NCBI GenBank assembly: GCA_943735955.1
Contig: OX030969.1
Location: 237,501-301,500, forward strand
Length of the DNA: 64,000 bases
Reading direction: 5' to 3'
DNA from: Piscicola geometra
Taxonomy: Eukaryota; Annelida; Clitellata; Hirudinida; Piscicolidae
Below the pieces are notes generated by a model. The model was not told where the DNA came from and made no database searches. It saw nothing but the letters and a program-made list of their open reading frames with translations. A program made the position numbers and the translations under genes. Below, in pieces: positions 1 to 12,300 of the stretch (within the stretch, counting starts at the first letter, position 1; each line of letters begins with the position of its first letter).

Positions 1-290
1 ACATTATCACCATCATCATCAACATTATCATTATCATCATCACCATCATCATCATCAACATTATCATCATCAACATTATCATCATCAACATTATCATCAT
101 CAACATCTTCATCACCATCATCATATTCATCATCACCATCATCAACATTATCATTATCATCATCAACATCATCATCACCATCATCATATTCATCATCATC
201 ATCACCATCATCATCATCACCATCATCTTCATCATCCCCATCATCATCGTCAACATCACCATCATCACCATCATCATCATCATCACAACG
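1..290. repeat. CAT/CAC trinucleotide microsatellite
   Basis: Imperfect CATCAT/CATCAC/CAACAT triplets with no stretch resembling an exon. It lies in the intron before the first ARIH1 exon seen here. Confidence 0.9.
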
Positions 291-331
291 TCCACAACGA
301 CGTGGCATGTTGCACTCTTGCACCTCGGCAG

Positions 332-384
332 GTGGGTCACTTCGAAGCGAAGCCAGTCAGATGCAAGTGTGGTCACTATTTTTG
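332..384 (+). CDS. ARIH1: ARIH1 exon (end of IBR), first exon in window
   Basis: Encodes [17 protein letters not shown] plus two bases of the next codon, matching the ariadne-1 segment around AKPVRCKCG. Acceptor CTCGGCAG ends at 331; donor GTGGGT starts at 385. Phase 2 is completed by base 901 to give the cysteine of FCFACGENW. The acceptor choice rests on the homology break, so the left edge is slightly less certain than the right. Confidence 0.8.
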
Positions 385-3300
385 GTGGGTGGTGGTGGTG
401 ATGATGATGGTGATGATGATGAAAGTGGTGATGGTCATGGTGATGATGATGATGAAAGTGGTGATGGTCATGGTGATGATGATGATGATGAAAGTGGTGA
501 TGGTCAGGGTGATGATGCCGATGATAATAGTGGGGATGGTCATGGTGATGATGCCGATGATAATAGTGGGGATGGTCATGGTGATGATGATAGGTGAACG
601 GGTAGCCGAGTAGGCAACGACTCTCGGCTTGACCAATAATGAAAGGTCCTAGGTTCAAGTGCAACCAATGCCCTAGTAACCCAAAGGCGCAAATGAAAAT
701 ATGCAGCCTACGTGGCCTGGAAGCTCGTTCGGGTTATACGCCTCTATAATAAAGCTCGTCCTTGTTATGATGCTGGTTCCATTACTGAAGAAGTGACTTT
801 GTGTTGTGATAGTTAAAATATCTCAATTATCGTCATCATCATCAACTTCATCATCAACATCATATTCATCATCACCATCATCATCATCAACGTGACGTAG
901 TTTTGCATGCGGCGAGAACTGGCACGACCCGGTGCAGTGCAGTTGGCTGCGCAGGTGGATCAAGAAGTGCGACGACGACTCGGAAACGTCGAACTGGATC
1001 GCTGCCAACACCAGGGTTTGTCGCCACGGCCTCTGCATCCACCACATACATACACACACGAACACACACATACACACACATACACGAACACACACACACG
1101 AACACACACATACGAACACACACACACACGAACACACACACACACACACGAACACACACAAACACACACACACACGAACACACACACACACGAACACACA
1201 CACATGAACACACACACACACACACAAAAACGAACACACACACACGAACACACACGAACACACACACACACACACACGAACACACACACACACACACACA
1301 AACACGAACACAGGAGTGTCCGAAGTGCAAGGCGACGATCGAGAAGGACGGAGGCTGCAACCACATGCTGTGCAAGCGCTGCAAGTTTGACTTCTGCTGG
1401 GTGTGCCTTGGTCCCTGGGAGCCGCATGGATCGTCGTGGTGGGTGCTGCTAGTAGTAGTAGTGGTAGTGGTAGTAGTAGTAGTAGTAGTAGTAGGGTTCA
1501 TGCACACAACTACTCAGGTACAACTGCAACCGCTACGACGAGGAGGCTGCCAAGAAAGCAAGGGACGCTCAAGATGTGAGTTCTTCTTGCATCCACCTCC
1601 TCAAAGCACCGTGTATAAGACGCACTTTTTCCCTCTTGCCAATCAAATGATGATGATAATGACGAGTGTTATTGCTGTGGCAGGCCACGTAGGCTGCACA
1701 TTTTCATTTGCGCCTATGGCTTACTAGGGCATTGGTTGCACTTGAACCTAGGACCTTTCATTATCGATCAAGCCGAGAGTCGTAACCGACTCGGCTACCC
1801 GTTCACCAAAAAGAAGGAAAAGAATATAAGGAAAGCTAGCTGGTCAATAGAATCCAATTAAATATAATTTACCATTGTGCCTTTTAGACTCTTTGGGAAA
1901 CTGTTGAAGTCAAAAGTAAGAGGGAAAGAAGTGCGCTTCATACATCGTGTTTTACAGCTTCCCTTCATGATCATCATCATCACCATCATCATCACCTTCA
2001 TCACCATCATCATCACCACCACCACTACAGAAGTCCAGATCGGCTTTACAACGCTACCTCTTCTACTGCAACCGCTACATGAACCACATGCAGAGTCTCA
2101 AGTTCGAAAACAGGGTGGGTGGTGAAGGTGGTGGTGGTGGTGGTGGTGTGGTGGTGAGGGTGGTGAAGGTGGTGGTGGTGGTGGGTGGTGGTGGTGTGGT
2201 GGTGAGGGTGTCGGGTGGTGGTGTGGGTGGTGGTGTGGGTGGTGGTGGGTGGTGGTGGGTTAGGGGGGTAAGGGTGGGTGGTGGTGAGGGTGGTGGGTGG
2301 TGGGTGGTGGTGGGTGAGGGGGGTAAGGGTGGGTGGTGGTGAGGGTGGGGGTGGGTGAGGGGGGTAAGGGTGGGTGGTGGTGGTGGGTGGTGGTTAGGGT
2401 GGTGGTGGGTGGTGGTGAGGGTGGTAATGGTGGTGGGTTGTGGTGGGTGAGGGGGGTAAGGGTGGGTGGTGGTGAGGGTGGGGGTAGGTGAAGGGGGTAA
2501 AGGTGGGTGTGATAAGGGGGTGGTGGTGGGTGAGGGTGGGTGTGATGAGGGGGTGGTGGTGGGTGAGGGTGGGTATGATGAGGGGGTGGTGAGAGGCTGT
2601 ACACCATTTCTCCACTCCTCAGTTGTACACGAGTGTGGGCCAAAAAATGGAGGAACTGCAACAACACAACATGTCCTGGATAGAGGTTCCAAATACAATA
2701 AGATACTATACAATGCAATGCAATTCGATACAATACGATACTATACAATGCAATGCAATACGACACAATACAATACGATACTATACAATGCAATGCAATA
2801 CGATACAATACAATACTATACAATGCAATGCAATACGATACAATACAATACGATACTATACAATGCAATGCAATACGATACAATACAATAAGATACTATA
2901 CAATGCAATGCAATACGATACAATACAATACGATACTATACAATGCAATGCAATACGGTACAATACAATACGATACTATACAATGCAATGCAATACGATA
3001 CAATACAATAAGATACTATACAATGCAATACAATACGATACTATACAATGCAGTGCAATACGATACAATACAATACGATACAATACAATACGATACTATA
3101 CAATGCAGTGCAATACGATACAATACAATGCAATACAATACAATGCAATACGATACAATATAATACAACGACGAGTATTATTAACGTGGATGGCTTCAAG
3201 ACACTTCATATTTACAGCAGTAATAACAAACTGATATAAATTACGACATTTTTGTTAGTGAAAAATAATAATAAAACAATAAGACATATTGGGGAGCAAT

Positions 3301-6300
3301 AAAAGGATAAATGAAGAAATGGAAATGGACTAGTGGCATGTGTAAAATGACAGCGTTGTCAGGCAACGGTCGCGGTTGAGCTCGGGGATTTGAGTCTATT
3401 GGGAAGACTATTCCAAAGAGTCGGCGCTGCAACAAAAAAGCTTCTTGCACCTGCATACTTGAGTTTGTAGCTCTGTGGAACTACATCTCTTGACCTGGAA
3501 GACCTGAGTCTTTCCCTCTGGGGAAGACTTGCTCTCATGACAATGCTACTCGACAAATAATCTGGAAACTCATTGGACAGACACGTGTGCATTAACAATA
3601 TGTTTTTGTATTCAATTCTGTTTTCAACACGAAGCCAGTGAAGCTCCTTGAGAACAGGGCTGATGTGATCATACTTTCTAGCACCTGTTATGAGCCTAGC
3701 TGTGGTGTTGATTATAGACTGAATTTTCTGCAGCTGCGTCATTGGCAACCCAGTAAGAATGATATTGCCATAGTCAATTCGACTGATAACCAAAGCAGAA
3801 GCCAATGTTCTCAGTGAGTCCTTGGTCAATAACCATCTTATGGATCGTATTTGGCGTAAAGAAGCAAAGCAGGTTTGAGTCATCTTGTTGATGTGTGTCG
3901 TCATGGTGAGGTCTTTGTCGAGATAAACTCCTAGGTTTCTGACACTTTCAGAAGGCATTATCTCGTTCTTGGCGAGCGGGTTGGCTTAGATGGTAAGTCG
4001 TTAGATCTGCAACTTAAAGGTCGCCAGTTCAAATCCCTGTTCAGCCAACCGTGAGCTATCATATACCTAGTGTATATGATGCGGTGTTTCACGACTTATG
4101 TCGTGTGAGTGGCGCTTCAGTTGCGTGCCCGGGCGCTATACAAAACTGACATTTATTTATTTATTTTTATCTGACAAATGCGAACTGGATCTTTGGGAGT
4201 GTGAGTAGAGTTTCGACGGGATGAGAGCCAGATAACTTCAGTTTTGCTGGAGTTAAGTTTTAGTTGATTGGCACCCATCCAAGCAGCAATTTCATCAATG
4301 CATGATGACACCCTTTCTTGCAGGTCAGCCTGATGACCTTTAATGCAATGACCGTAAATCTGGGTGTCATCAGCATACTGATGAAACTGATGTCTTCAAA
4401 GGGCAACAGTAATGGTTACAAACTTCAACTAATCATACACTGACAATGCCAACTACTTTTGAACAACTATTCTTCTTTGACTCTGATCCACCCACTTTGT
4501 ATAATAATCACCACCAACATCATCACCACCATCATCATCACCACCATCGTCATCATCACCACCACCACCATCATCATCATCACCACCATCACCACCATCA
4601 TCATCACCACCATCATCATCATCACCATCATCATCATCACCACCATCATCATCACCACCATCATCATCACCACCATCATCATCACCACCATCATCACTAG
4701 CAACCACCACGACGCTATGCTAAATAACTTTAACCGGGGAATTTTTATGAATGATAGTCATCGTATAAAACTGAATAACTTTAACTTATTAATTTTTTGA
4801 TTAACGTCAATTGTTAATTTTAAGGTTTAAAATGAATTTTCTTTTCAATGAATATAATTTTAATATAAAAACTAAATAACAATTTTAAAAGCGATAACTA
4901 GTTTTACACTATGTTATCCACAGTTTGGGCACCAGCATATTTTAAAGTTTTTCAAGTTGCTCTCTCAAAAAAGAGAGTATAAAAAGACATTAAACATTTT
5001 TGAAAACTTCTTCAAAAGTTCTTTAAAATATGTCAAAAGATATTAAATTTGATGAGCAGGGAATGAATTATAATGTTTTTAGAGAGAGGTGAAAGGTTTT
5101 TATTAAAACTATCTAAAATCAGCAACATATTTTAAAAGATTGAATTATATTTTGAAAATAAATTTCATTTTCTTCAAAATTATACTAAAATCATTGAGTT
5201 AAACCTATTTTTGAGCCCTCAAGACCACATCATACATACCCAGTATCGCCTGTCATTTGGGAGTTTTAGGTTCTTTCTAGATAACTAAAAGTGCATGCGT
5301 AAAAGCTCGCTACACGCCATTTTGTCTCCTAATTTAATTCACATTCAAATAAAGCATATGAAAACATGAATTAAAAAATATGATAGTTAAAATTGTAAAT
5401 CAAAATTGGAAAGTCAACTTTGAAATGATTTTCTGACGCTTTTGACTCTCTAAACGCCTCTAAACTTTAGACTCGAAAAGGGTTTCGGATTAGGACCAAA
5501 AAATCGTATGAAATCCTAATGATTAGGTTCTAATCATTAGGATTTCATACGATTTTTTTTTCTTGTTTTTGCCCTTTTTTCATGTAAAAAATAAAATGCT
5601 AAAAATGTTTTTTAATATCTTAAATAGGATAAAAAACATTCAAATCATTCAAATTGATCATGCTGGCGTCATGAACGAGACCCAAAAGCACTATTAAGTT
5701 ACTTTTTCATTTAAATTGTCAAAATAAGCTTTTAATTTAATTTGTTAATTTGAATTTTAATTCATAAAAAAAAGTTTCATCAATATATGAGAGATATTGA
5801 AAAAGTATAGTGAAAAAGTTAGACTCTTAAACTTTAAGTTAAAGCCTGGTCCATGAAACGCATATTTATTCACGCCAAACAGTGCTGTACATAATTCTCC
5901 TGAAAGTTCAACTTTTTCGAGTTTAAAAGCTGAATAACTTTTGAACCCATTGGAATATTAAAAAAATAAAAACAGATTCACAATCGGCAAATAAAAATCT
6001 ATTAAATGTATATTAATTCTTTTTAAATTGACAATTTTGAAAAATCCGTGGTGGTTGCTAATCATCACCACATCATCACCACCACCATCACCACATCATC
6101 ACCACCATCATCATCATCACCACCACCAACACCACAGGTTCAATTCCTGAAGAAGGCAGTCGACATCTTGTGCCAGTGCAGACAGACCCTCATGTACACT
6201 TACGTCTTCGCCTTCTACCTCAAGAAGAACAACCAGTCAATCATCTTTGAGGTGTGTCTCTGTGTCTGTGTGTGTCTCTGTGTGTGTGTGCGTGTGTGTG

Positions 6301-6307
6301 TGTGTGT

Positions 6308-6358
<51 letters not shown>

Positions 6359-9300
6359 TCTGTGTGTGTGTGGGCGTATTTGTGTGTGTGTTTGTGTGTG
6401 TGGGTGTATATATGTATGTGTGTGTGTGTTTGTGTGTGTATGTGTGTGTGTTTGTGTGTTTGTGCGTGTGCGTGTAGGAGGGGGTGTGTGACGGGGGGAG
6501 GGGCGAATCGACCTGTATACATTCCTGCACATCTCCAAATGATGGACTTGCGAAGGAACTTCTCTGGTGTTGTGCTCATTCTGAGGTGGTGTGGTCATCT
6601 GAGGTGGTGTGGTCATTCTGAGATGGTGTGGTCATTCTGAGATGGTGTGGTCATTCTGAGGTGGTGTGGTCATTCTGAGATGTTGTGCTCATTCTGAGGT
6701 GGTGTGGTCATTCTGAGATGTTGTGGTCATTCTGAGGTGGTGTGGTCATTCTGAGGTGGTGTGGTCATCTTGAGATGGTGTGATCATTCTGAGGTGTTGT
6801 GCTCATTCTGAGGTGGTGTGGTCATTCTGAGATGTTGTGGTCATTCTGAGGTGGTGTGGTCATTCTGAGGTGGTGTGGTCATCTTGAGATGGTGTGATCA
6901 TTCTGAGGTGTTGTGCTCATTCTGAGGTGGTGTGCTCATTCTGAGATGTTGTGCTCATTCTGAGGTGGTGCGGTCATCTGAGGTGGTGTGGTCATTCTGA
7001 GATGGTGTGGTCATTCTGAGGTGGTGTGGTCATTCTGAGGTGGTGTGGTCATTCTGAGGTGGTGTGGTCATCTTGAGATGGTGTGATCATTCTGAGGTGT
7101 TGTGCTCATTCTGAGGTGGTGTGGTCATTCTGAGATGTTGTGCTCATTCTGAGGTGGTGTGATCATCTGAGGTGGTGTGGTCATTCTGAGATGGTGTGGT
7201 CATTCTGAGGTGGTGTGGTCATTCTGAGATGTTGTGCTCATTCTGAGGTGGTGTGGTCATTCTGAGGTGGTGTGGTCATTCTGAGATGTTGTGCTCATTC
7301 TGAGGTGGTGTGGTCATTCTGAGGTGGTGTGGTCATCTTGAGATGGTGTGATCATTCTGAGGTGTTGTGCTCATTCTGAGGTGGTGTGGTCATTCTGAGG
7401 TGGTGTGGTCATTCTGAGATGTTGGGGTCATTCTGAGGTGGTGTGGTCATTCTGAGATGTTGTGGTCATTCTGAGATGTTGTGCTCATTCTGAGGTGGTG
7501 TGGTCATTCTGAGATGTTGTGCTCATTCTGAGATCTTGTGGTCATTCTGAGGTGGTGTGGTCATTCTGAGATGGTGTGGTCATTCTGAGGTGGTGTGGTC
7601 ATTCTGAGGTGGTGTGGTCATTCTGAGGTGGTGTGCTCATTCTGAGGTGGTGTGGTCATTCTGAGATGGTGTGGTCATTCTGAGATGTTGTGCTCATTCT
7701 GAGGTGGTGTGGTCATTCTGAGGTGGTGTGGTCATTCTGAGATGGTGTGGTCATTCTGAGGTGGTGTGGTCATTCTGAGGTGGTGTGGTCATTCTGAGAT
7801 GGTATGGTCATTCTGAGGTGGTTTGCTCATTCTGAGATGTTGTGCTCATTCTGAGGTGGTGTGGTCATTCTGAGATTTTGTGCTCATTCTGAGGTGGTGT
7901 GGTCATTCTGAGATGGTGTGGTCATTCTGAGGTGGTGTGGTCATTCTGAGGTGGTGTGGTCATCCTGAGATGGTGTGGTCATTCTGAGGTGGTGTGGTCA
8001 TTCTGAGGTGGTGTGGTCATCCTGAGATGGTGTGGTCATTCTGAGGTGGTGTGGTCATCCTGAGATGGTGTGGTCATTCTGAGGTGGTGTGGTCATCCTG
8101 AGATGGTGTGGTCATTCTAAGATGTTGTGCTCATTCTGAGGTGGTGTGGTCATTCTGAGGTGGTGTGGTCATCCTGAGATGGTGTGGTCATTCTGAGATG
8201 TTGTGCTCATTCTGAGGTGGCGTGGTCATTCTGAGGTGGTGTGGTCATTCTGAGATGGTGTGGTCATTCTGAGGTGGTGTGGTCATCCTGAGATGGTGTG
8301 GTCATTCTGAGATGTTGTGGTCATTCTGAGGTGGTGTGGTCATACTGAGGTGGTGTGGTCATTCTGAGGTGGTGTGGTCATCCTGAGATGGTGTGGTCAT
8401 TCTGAGATGTTGTGCTCATTCTGAGGTGGTGTGGTCATTCTGAGGTGGTGTGGTCATCCTGAGATGGTGTGGTCATTCTGAGTAGTTGTGGTCATTCTGA
8501 GGTGGTGTGGTCATTCTGAGGTGGTGTGTTCATTCTGAGGTGGTGTGGTCATTCTGAGATGGTGTGGTCATTCTGAGTTGGTGTGGTAATTCTGAGGTGG
8601 TGTGGTTATTCTGAGGTGGTTTGGTCATTCTGAGGGGATATGGTCATTCTGAGGTGGTGTGGTCATTCTGAGATGATGTGGTCATTCTGAGGTGGTGTGG
8701 TCATTCTGAGGTGGTGTGGTCATTCTGAGATGGTGTGGTCATTCTGAGGTGGTGTGGTCATTCTGAGATGGTTTAGTCATTCTGAGGTGGCGTGGTCATT
8801 CTGAGATGGTGTGGTCATTCTGAGGTGGTGTGGTCATTCTGAGGTGGTGTGGTCATTCTGAGATGTTGTGGTCATTCTGAGGTGGTGTGGTCATTCTGAG
8901 ATGTTGTGCTCATTCTGAGATGTTGTGCTCATTCTGAGGTGGTGTGGTCATTCTGAGATGTTGTGCTCATTCTGAGTTGGTGTGGTCATTCTGAGGTGGT
9001 GTGGTTATTCTGAGGTGGTTTGGTCATTCTGAGGGGATATGGTCATTCTGAGGTGGTGTGGTCATTCTGAGATGATGTGGTCATTCTGAGGTGGTGTGGT
9101 CATTCTGAGATGTTGTGCTCATTCTGAGGTGGTGTGGTCATTCTGAGATTTTGTGCTCATTCTGAGGTGGTGTGGTCATTCTGAGATGGTGTGGTCATTC
9201 TGAGGTGGTGTGTTCATTCTGAGGTGGTGTGGTCATTCTGAGATGGTGTGGTCATTCTGAGTTGGTGTGGTAATTCTGAGGTGGTGTGGTTATTCTGAGG

Positions 9301-12300
9301 TGGTTTGGTCATTCTGAGGGGATATGGTCATTCTGAGGTGGTGTGGTCATTCTGAGATGATGTGGTCATTCTGAGGTGGTGTGGTCATTCTGAGGTGGTG
9401 TGGTCATTCTGAGATGGTGTGGTCATTCTGAGGTGGTGTGGTCATTCTGAGATGGTTTAGTCATTCTGAGGTGGCGTGGTCATTCTGAGATGGTGTGGTC
9501 ATTCTGAGGTGGTGTGGTCATTCTGAGGTGGTGTGGTCATTCTGAGATGTTGTGGTCATTCTGAGGTGGTGTGGTCATTCTGAGATGTTGTGCTCATTCT
9601 GAGATGTTGTGCTCATTCTGAGGTGGTGTGGTCATTCTGAGATGTTGTGCTCATTCTGAGTTGGTGTGGTCATTCTGAGGTGGTGTGGTTATTCTGAGGT
9701 GGTTTGGTCATTCTGAGGGGATATGGTCATTCTGAGGTGGTGTGGTCATTCTGAGATGATGTGGTCATTCTGAGGTGGTGTGGTCATTCTGAGATGGTGT
9801 GGTCATTCTGAGATGGTGTGGTCATTCTGAGGTGGTGTGGTCATTCTGAGATGTTGTGCTCATTCTGAGGTGGTGTGGTCATTCTGAGATTTTGTGCTCA
9901 TTCTGAGGTGGTGTGGTCATTCTGAGATGGTGTGGTCATTCTGAGGTGGTGTGATCATCTGAGGTGGTGTGGTCATTCTGAGATGGTGTGGTCATTCTGA
10001 GGTGGTGTGGTCATTCTGAGATGTTGTGCTCATTCTGAGGTGGTGTGGTCATTCTGAGGTGGTGTGGTCATTCTGAGATGTTGTGCTCATTCTGAGGTGG
10101 TGTGGTCATTCTGAGGTAGTGTGGTCATCTTGAGATGGTGTGATCATTCTGAGGTGTTGTGCTCATTCTGAGGTGGTGTGGTCATTCTGAGGTGGTGTGG
10201 TCATTCTGAGATGTTGGGGTCATTCTGAGGTGGTGTGGTCATTCTGAGATGTTGTGGTCATTCTGAGATGTTGTGCTCATTCTGAGGTGGTGTGGTCATT
10301 CTGAGATGTTGTGCTCATTCTGAGATCTTGTGGTCATTCTGAGGTGGTGTGGTCATTCTGAGATGGTGTGGTCATTCTGAGGTGGTGTGGTCATTCTGAG
10401 GTGGTGTGGTCATTCTGAGGTGGTGTGCTCATTCTGAGGTGGTGTGGTCATTCTGAGGGGGTGTGGTCATTCTGAGATGTTGTGGTCATTCTGAGATGGT
10501 GTGGTCATTCTGAGATGTTGTGCTCATTCTGAGGTGGTGTGGTCATTCTGAGGTGGTGTGGTCATTCTGAGATGGTGTGGTCATTCTGAGGTGGTGTGGT
10601 CATTCTGAGGTGGTGTGGTCATTCTGAGATGGTATGGTCATTCTGAGGTGGTTTGCTCATTCTGAGATGTTGTGCTCATTCTGAGGTGGTGTGGTCATTC
10701 TGAGATTTTGTGCTCATTCTGAGGTGGTGTGGTCATTCTGAGATGGTGTGGTCATTCTGAGGTGGTGTGGTCATTCTAAGGTGGTGTGGTCATCCTGAGA
10801 TGGTGTGGTCATTCTGAGGTGGTGTGGTCATTCTGAGGTGGTGTGGTCATCCTGAGATGGTGTGGTCATTCTGAGGTTGTGTGGTCATCCTGAGATGGTG
10901 TGGTCATTCTGAGGTGGTGTGGTCATCCTGAGATGGTGTGGTCATTCTAAGATGTTGTGCTCATTCTGAGGTGGTGTGGTCATTCTGAGGTGGTGTGGTC
11001 ATCCTGAGATGGTGTGGTCATTCTGAGATGTTGTGCTCATTCTGAGGTGGCGTGGTCATTCTGAGGTGGTGTGGTCATTCTGAGATGGTGTGGTCATTCT
11101 GAGGTGGTGTGGTCATCCTGAGATGGTGTGGTCATTCTGAGATGTTGTGGTCATTCTGAGGTGGTGTGGTCATACTGAGGTGGTGTGGTCATTCTGAGGT
11201 GGTGTGGTCATCCTGAGATGGTGTGGTCATTCTGAGATGTTGTGCTCATTCTGAGGTGGTGTGGTCATTCTGAGGTGGTGTGGTCATCCTGAGATGGTGT
11301 GGTCATTCTGAGTAGTTGTGGTCATTCTGAGGTGGTGTGGTCATTCTGAGGTGGTGTGTTCATTCTGAGGTGGTGTGGTCATTCTGAGATGGTGTGGTCA
11401 TTCTGAGTTGGTGTGGTAATTCTGAGGTGGTGTGGTTATTCTGAGGTGGTTTGGTCATTCTGAGGGGATATGGTCATTCTGAGGTGGTGTGGTCATTCTG
11501 AGATGATGTGGTCATTCTGAGGTGGTGTGGTCATTCTGAGGTGGTGTGGTCATTCTGAGATGGTGTGGTCATTCTGAGGTGGTGTGGTCATTCTGAGATG
11601 GTTTAGTCATTCTGAGGTGGCGTGGTCATTCTGAGATGGTGTGGTCATTCTGAGGTGGTGTGGTCATTCTGAGGTGGTGTGGTCATTCTGAGATGTTGTG
11701 GTCATTCTGAGGTGGTGTGGTCATTCTGAGATGTTGTGCTCATTCTGAGATGTTGTGCTCATTCTGAGGTGGTGTGGTCATTCTGAGATGTTGTGCTCAT
11801 TCTGAGTTGGTGTGGTCATTCTGAGGTGGTGTGGTTATTCTGAGGTGGTTTGGTCATTCTGAGGGGATATGGTCATTCTGAGGTGGTGTGGTCATTCTGA
11901 GATGATGTGGTCATTCTGAGGTGGTGTGGTCATTCTGAGATGGTGTGGTCATTCTGAGATGGTGTGGTCATTCTGAGGTGGTGTGGTCATTCTGAGATGG
12001 TTTAGTCATTCTGAGGTGGTGTGGTCATTCTGAGATGGTGTGCTCATTCTGAGGTGGTGTGGTCATTCTGAGGTGGTGTGGTCATTCTGAGATGTTGTGG
12101 TCATTCTGAGGTGGTGTGGTCATTCTGAGATGTTGTGCTCATTCTGAGATGTTGTGCTCATTCTGAGGTGGTGTGGTCATTCTGAGATGTTGTGCTCATT
12201 CTGGGATCTTGTGGTCATTCTGAGGTGGTGTGGTCATTCTGAGATGGTGTGGTCATTCTGAGGTGGTGTGGTCATTCTGAGGTGGTGTGGTCATTCTGAG

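Noticed and set aside
593..719. Functional tRNA gene
   Set aside because: A- and B-box-like motifs exist but a complete cloverleaf and anticodon arm are not evident; the inverted copy shows it is a dispersed SINE.
823..1507. Cys/Val- and His/Thr-rich frames over CA repeats
   Set aside because: Dinucleotide repeats read as THTHT or CVCVC; the real exons here are short and in the ariadne frame.
3961..4060. Functional tRNA gene in the second SINE family
   Set aside because: Three copies share the same long tRNA-unrelated body and tail; head only resembles tRNA.
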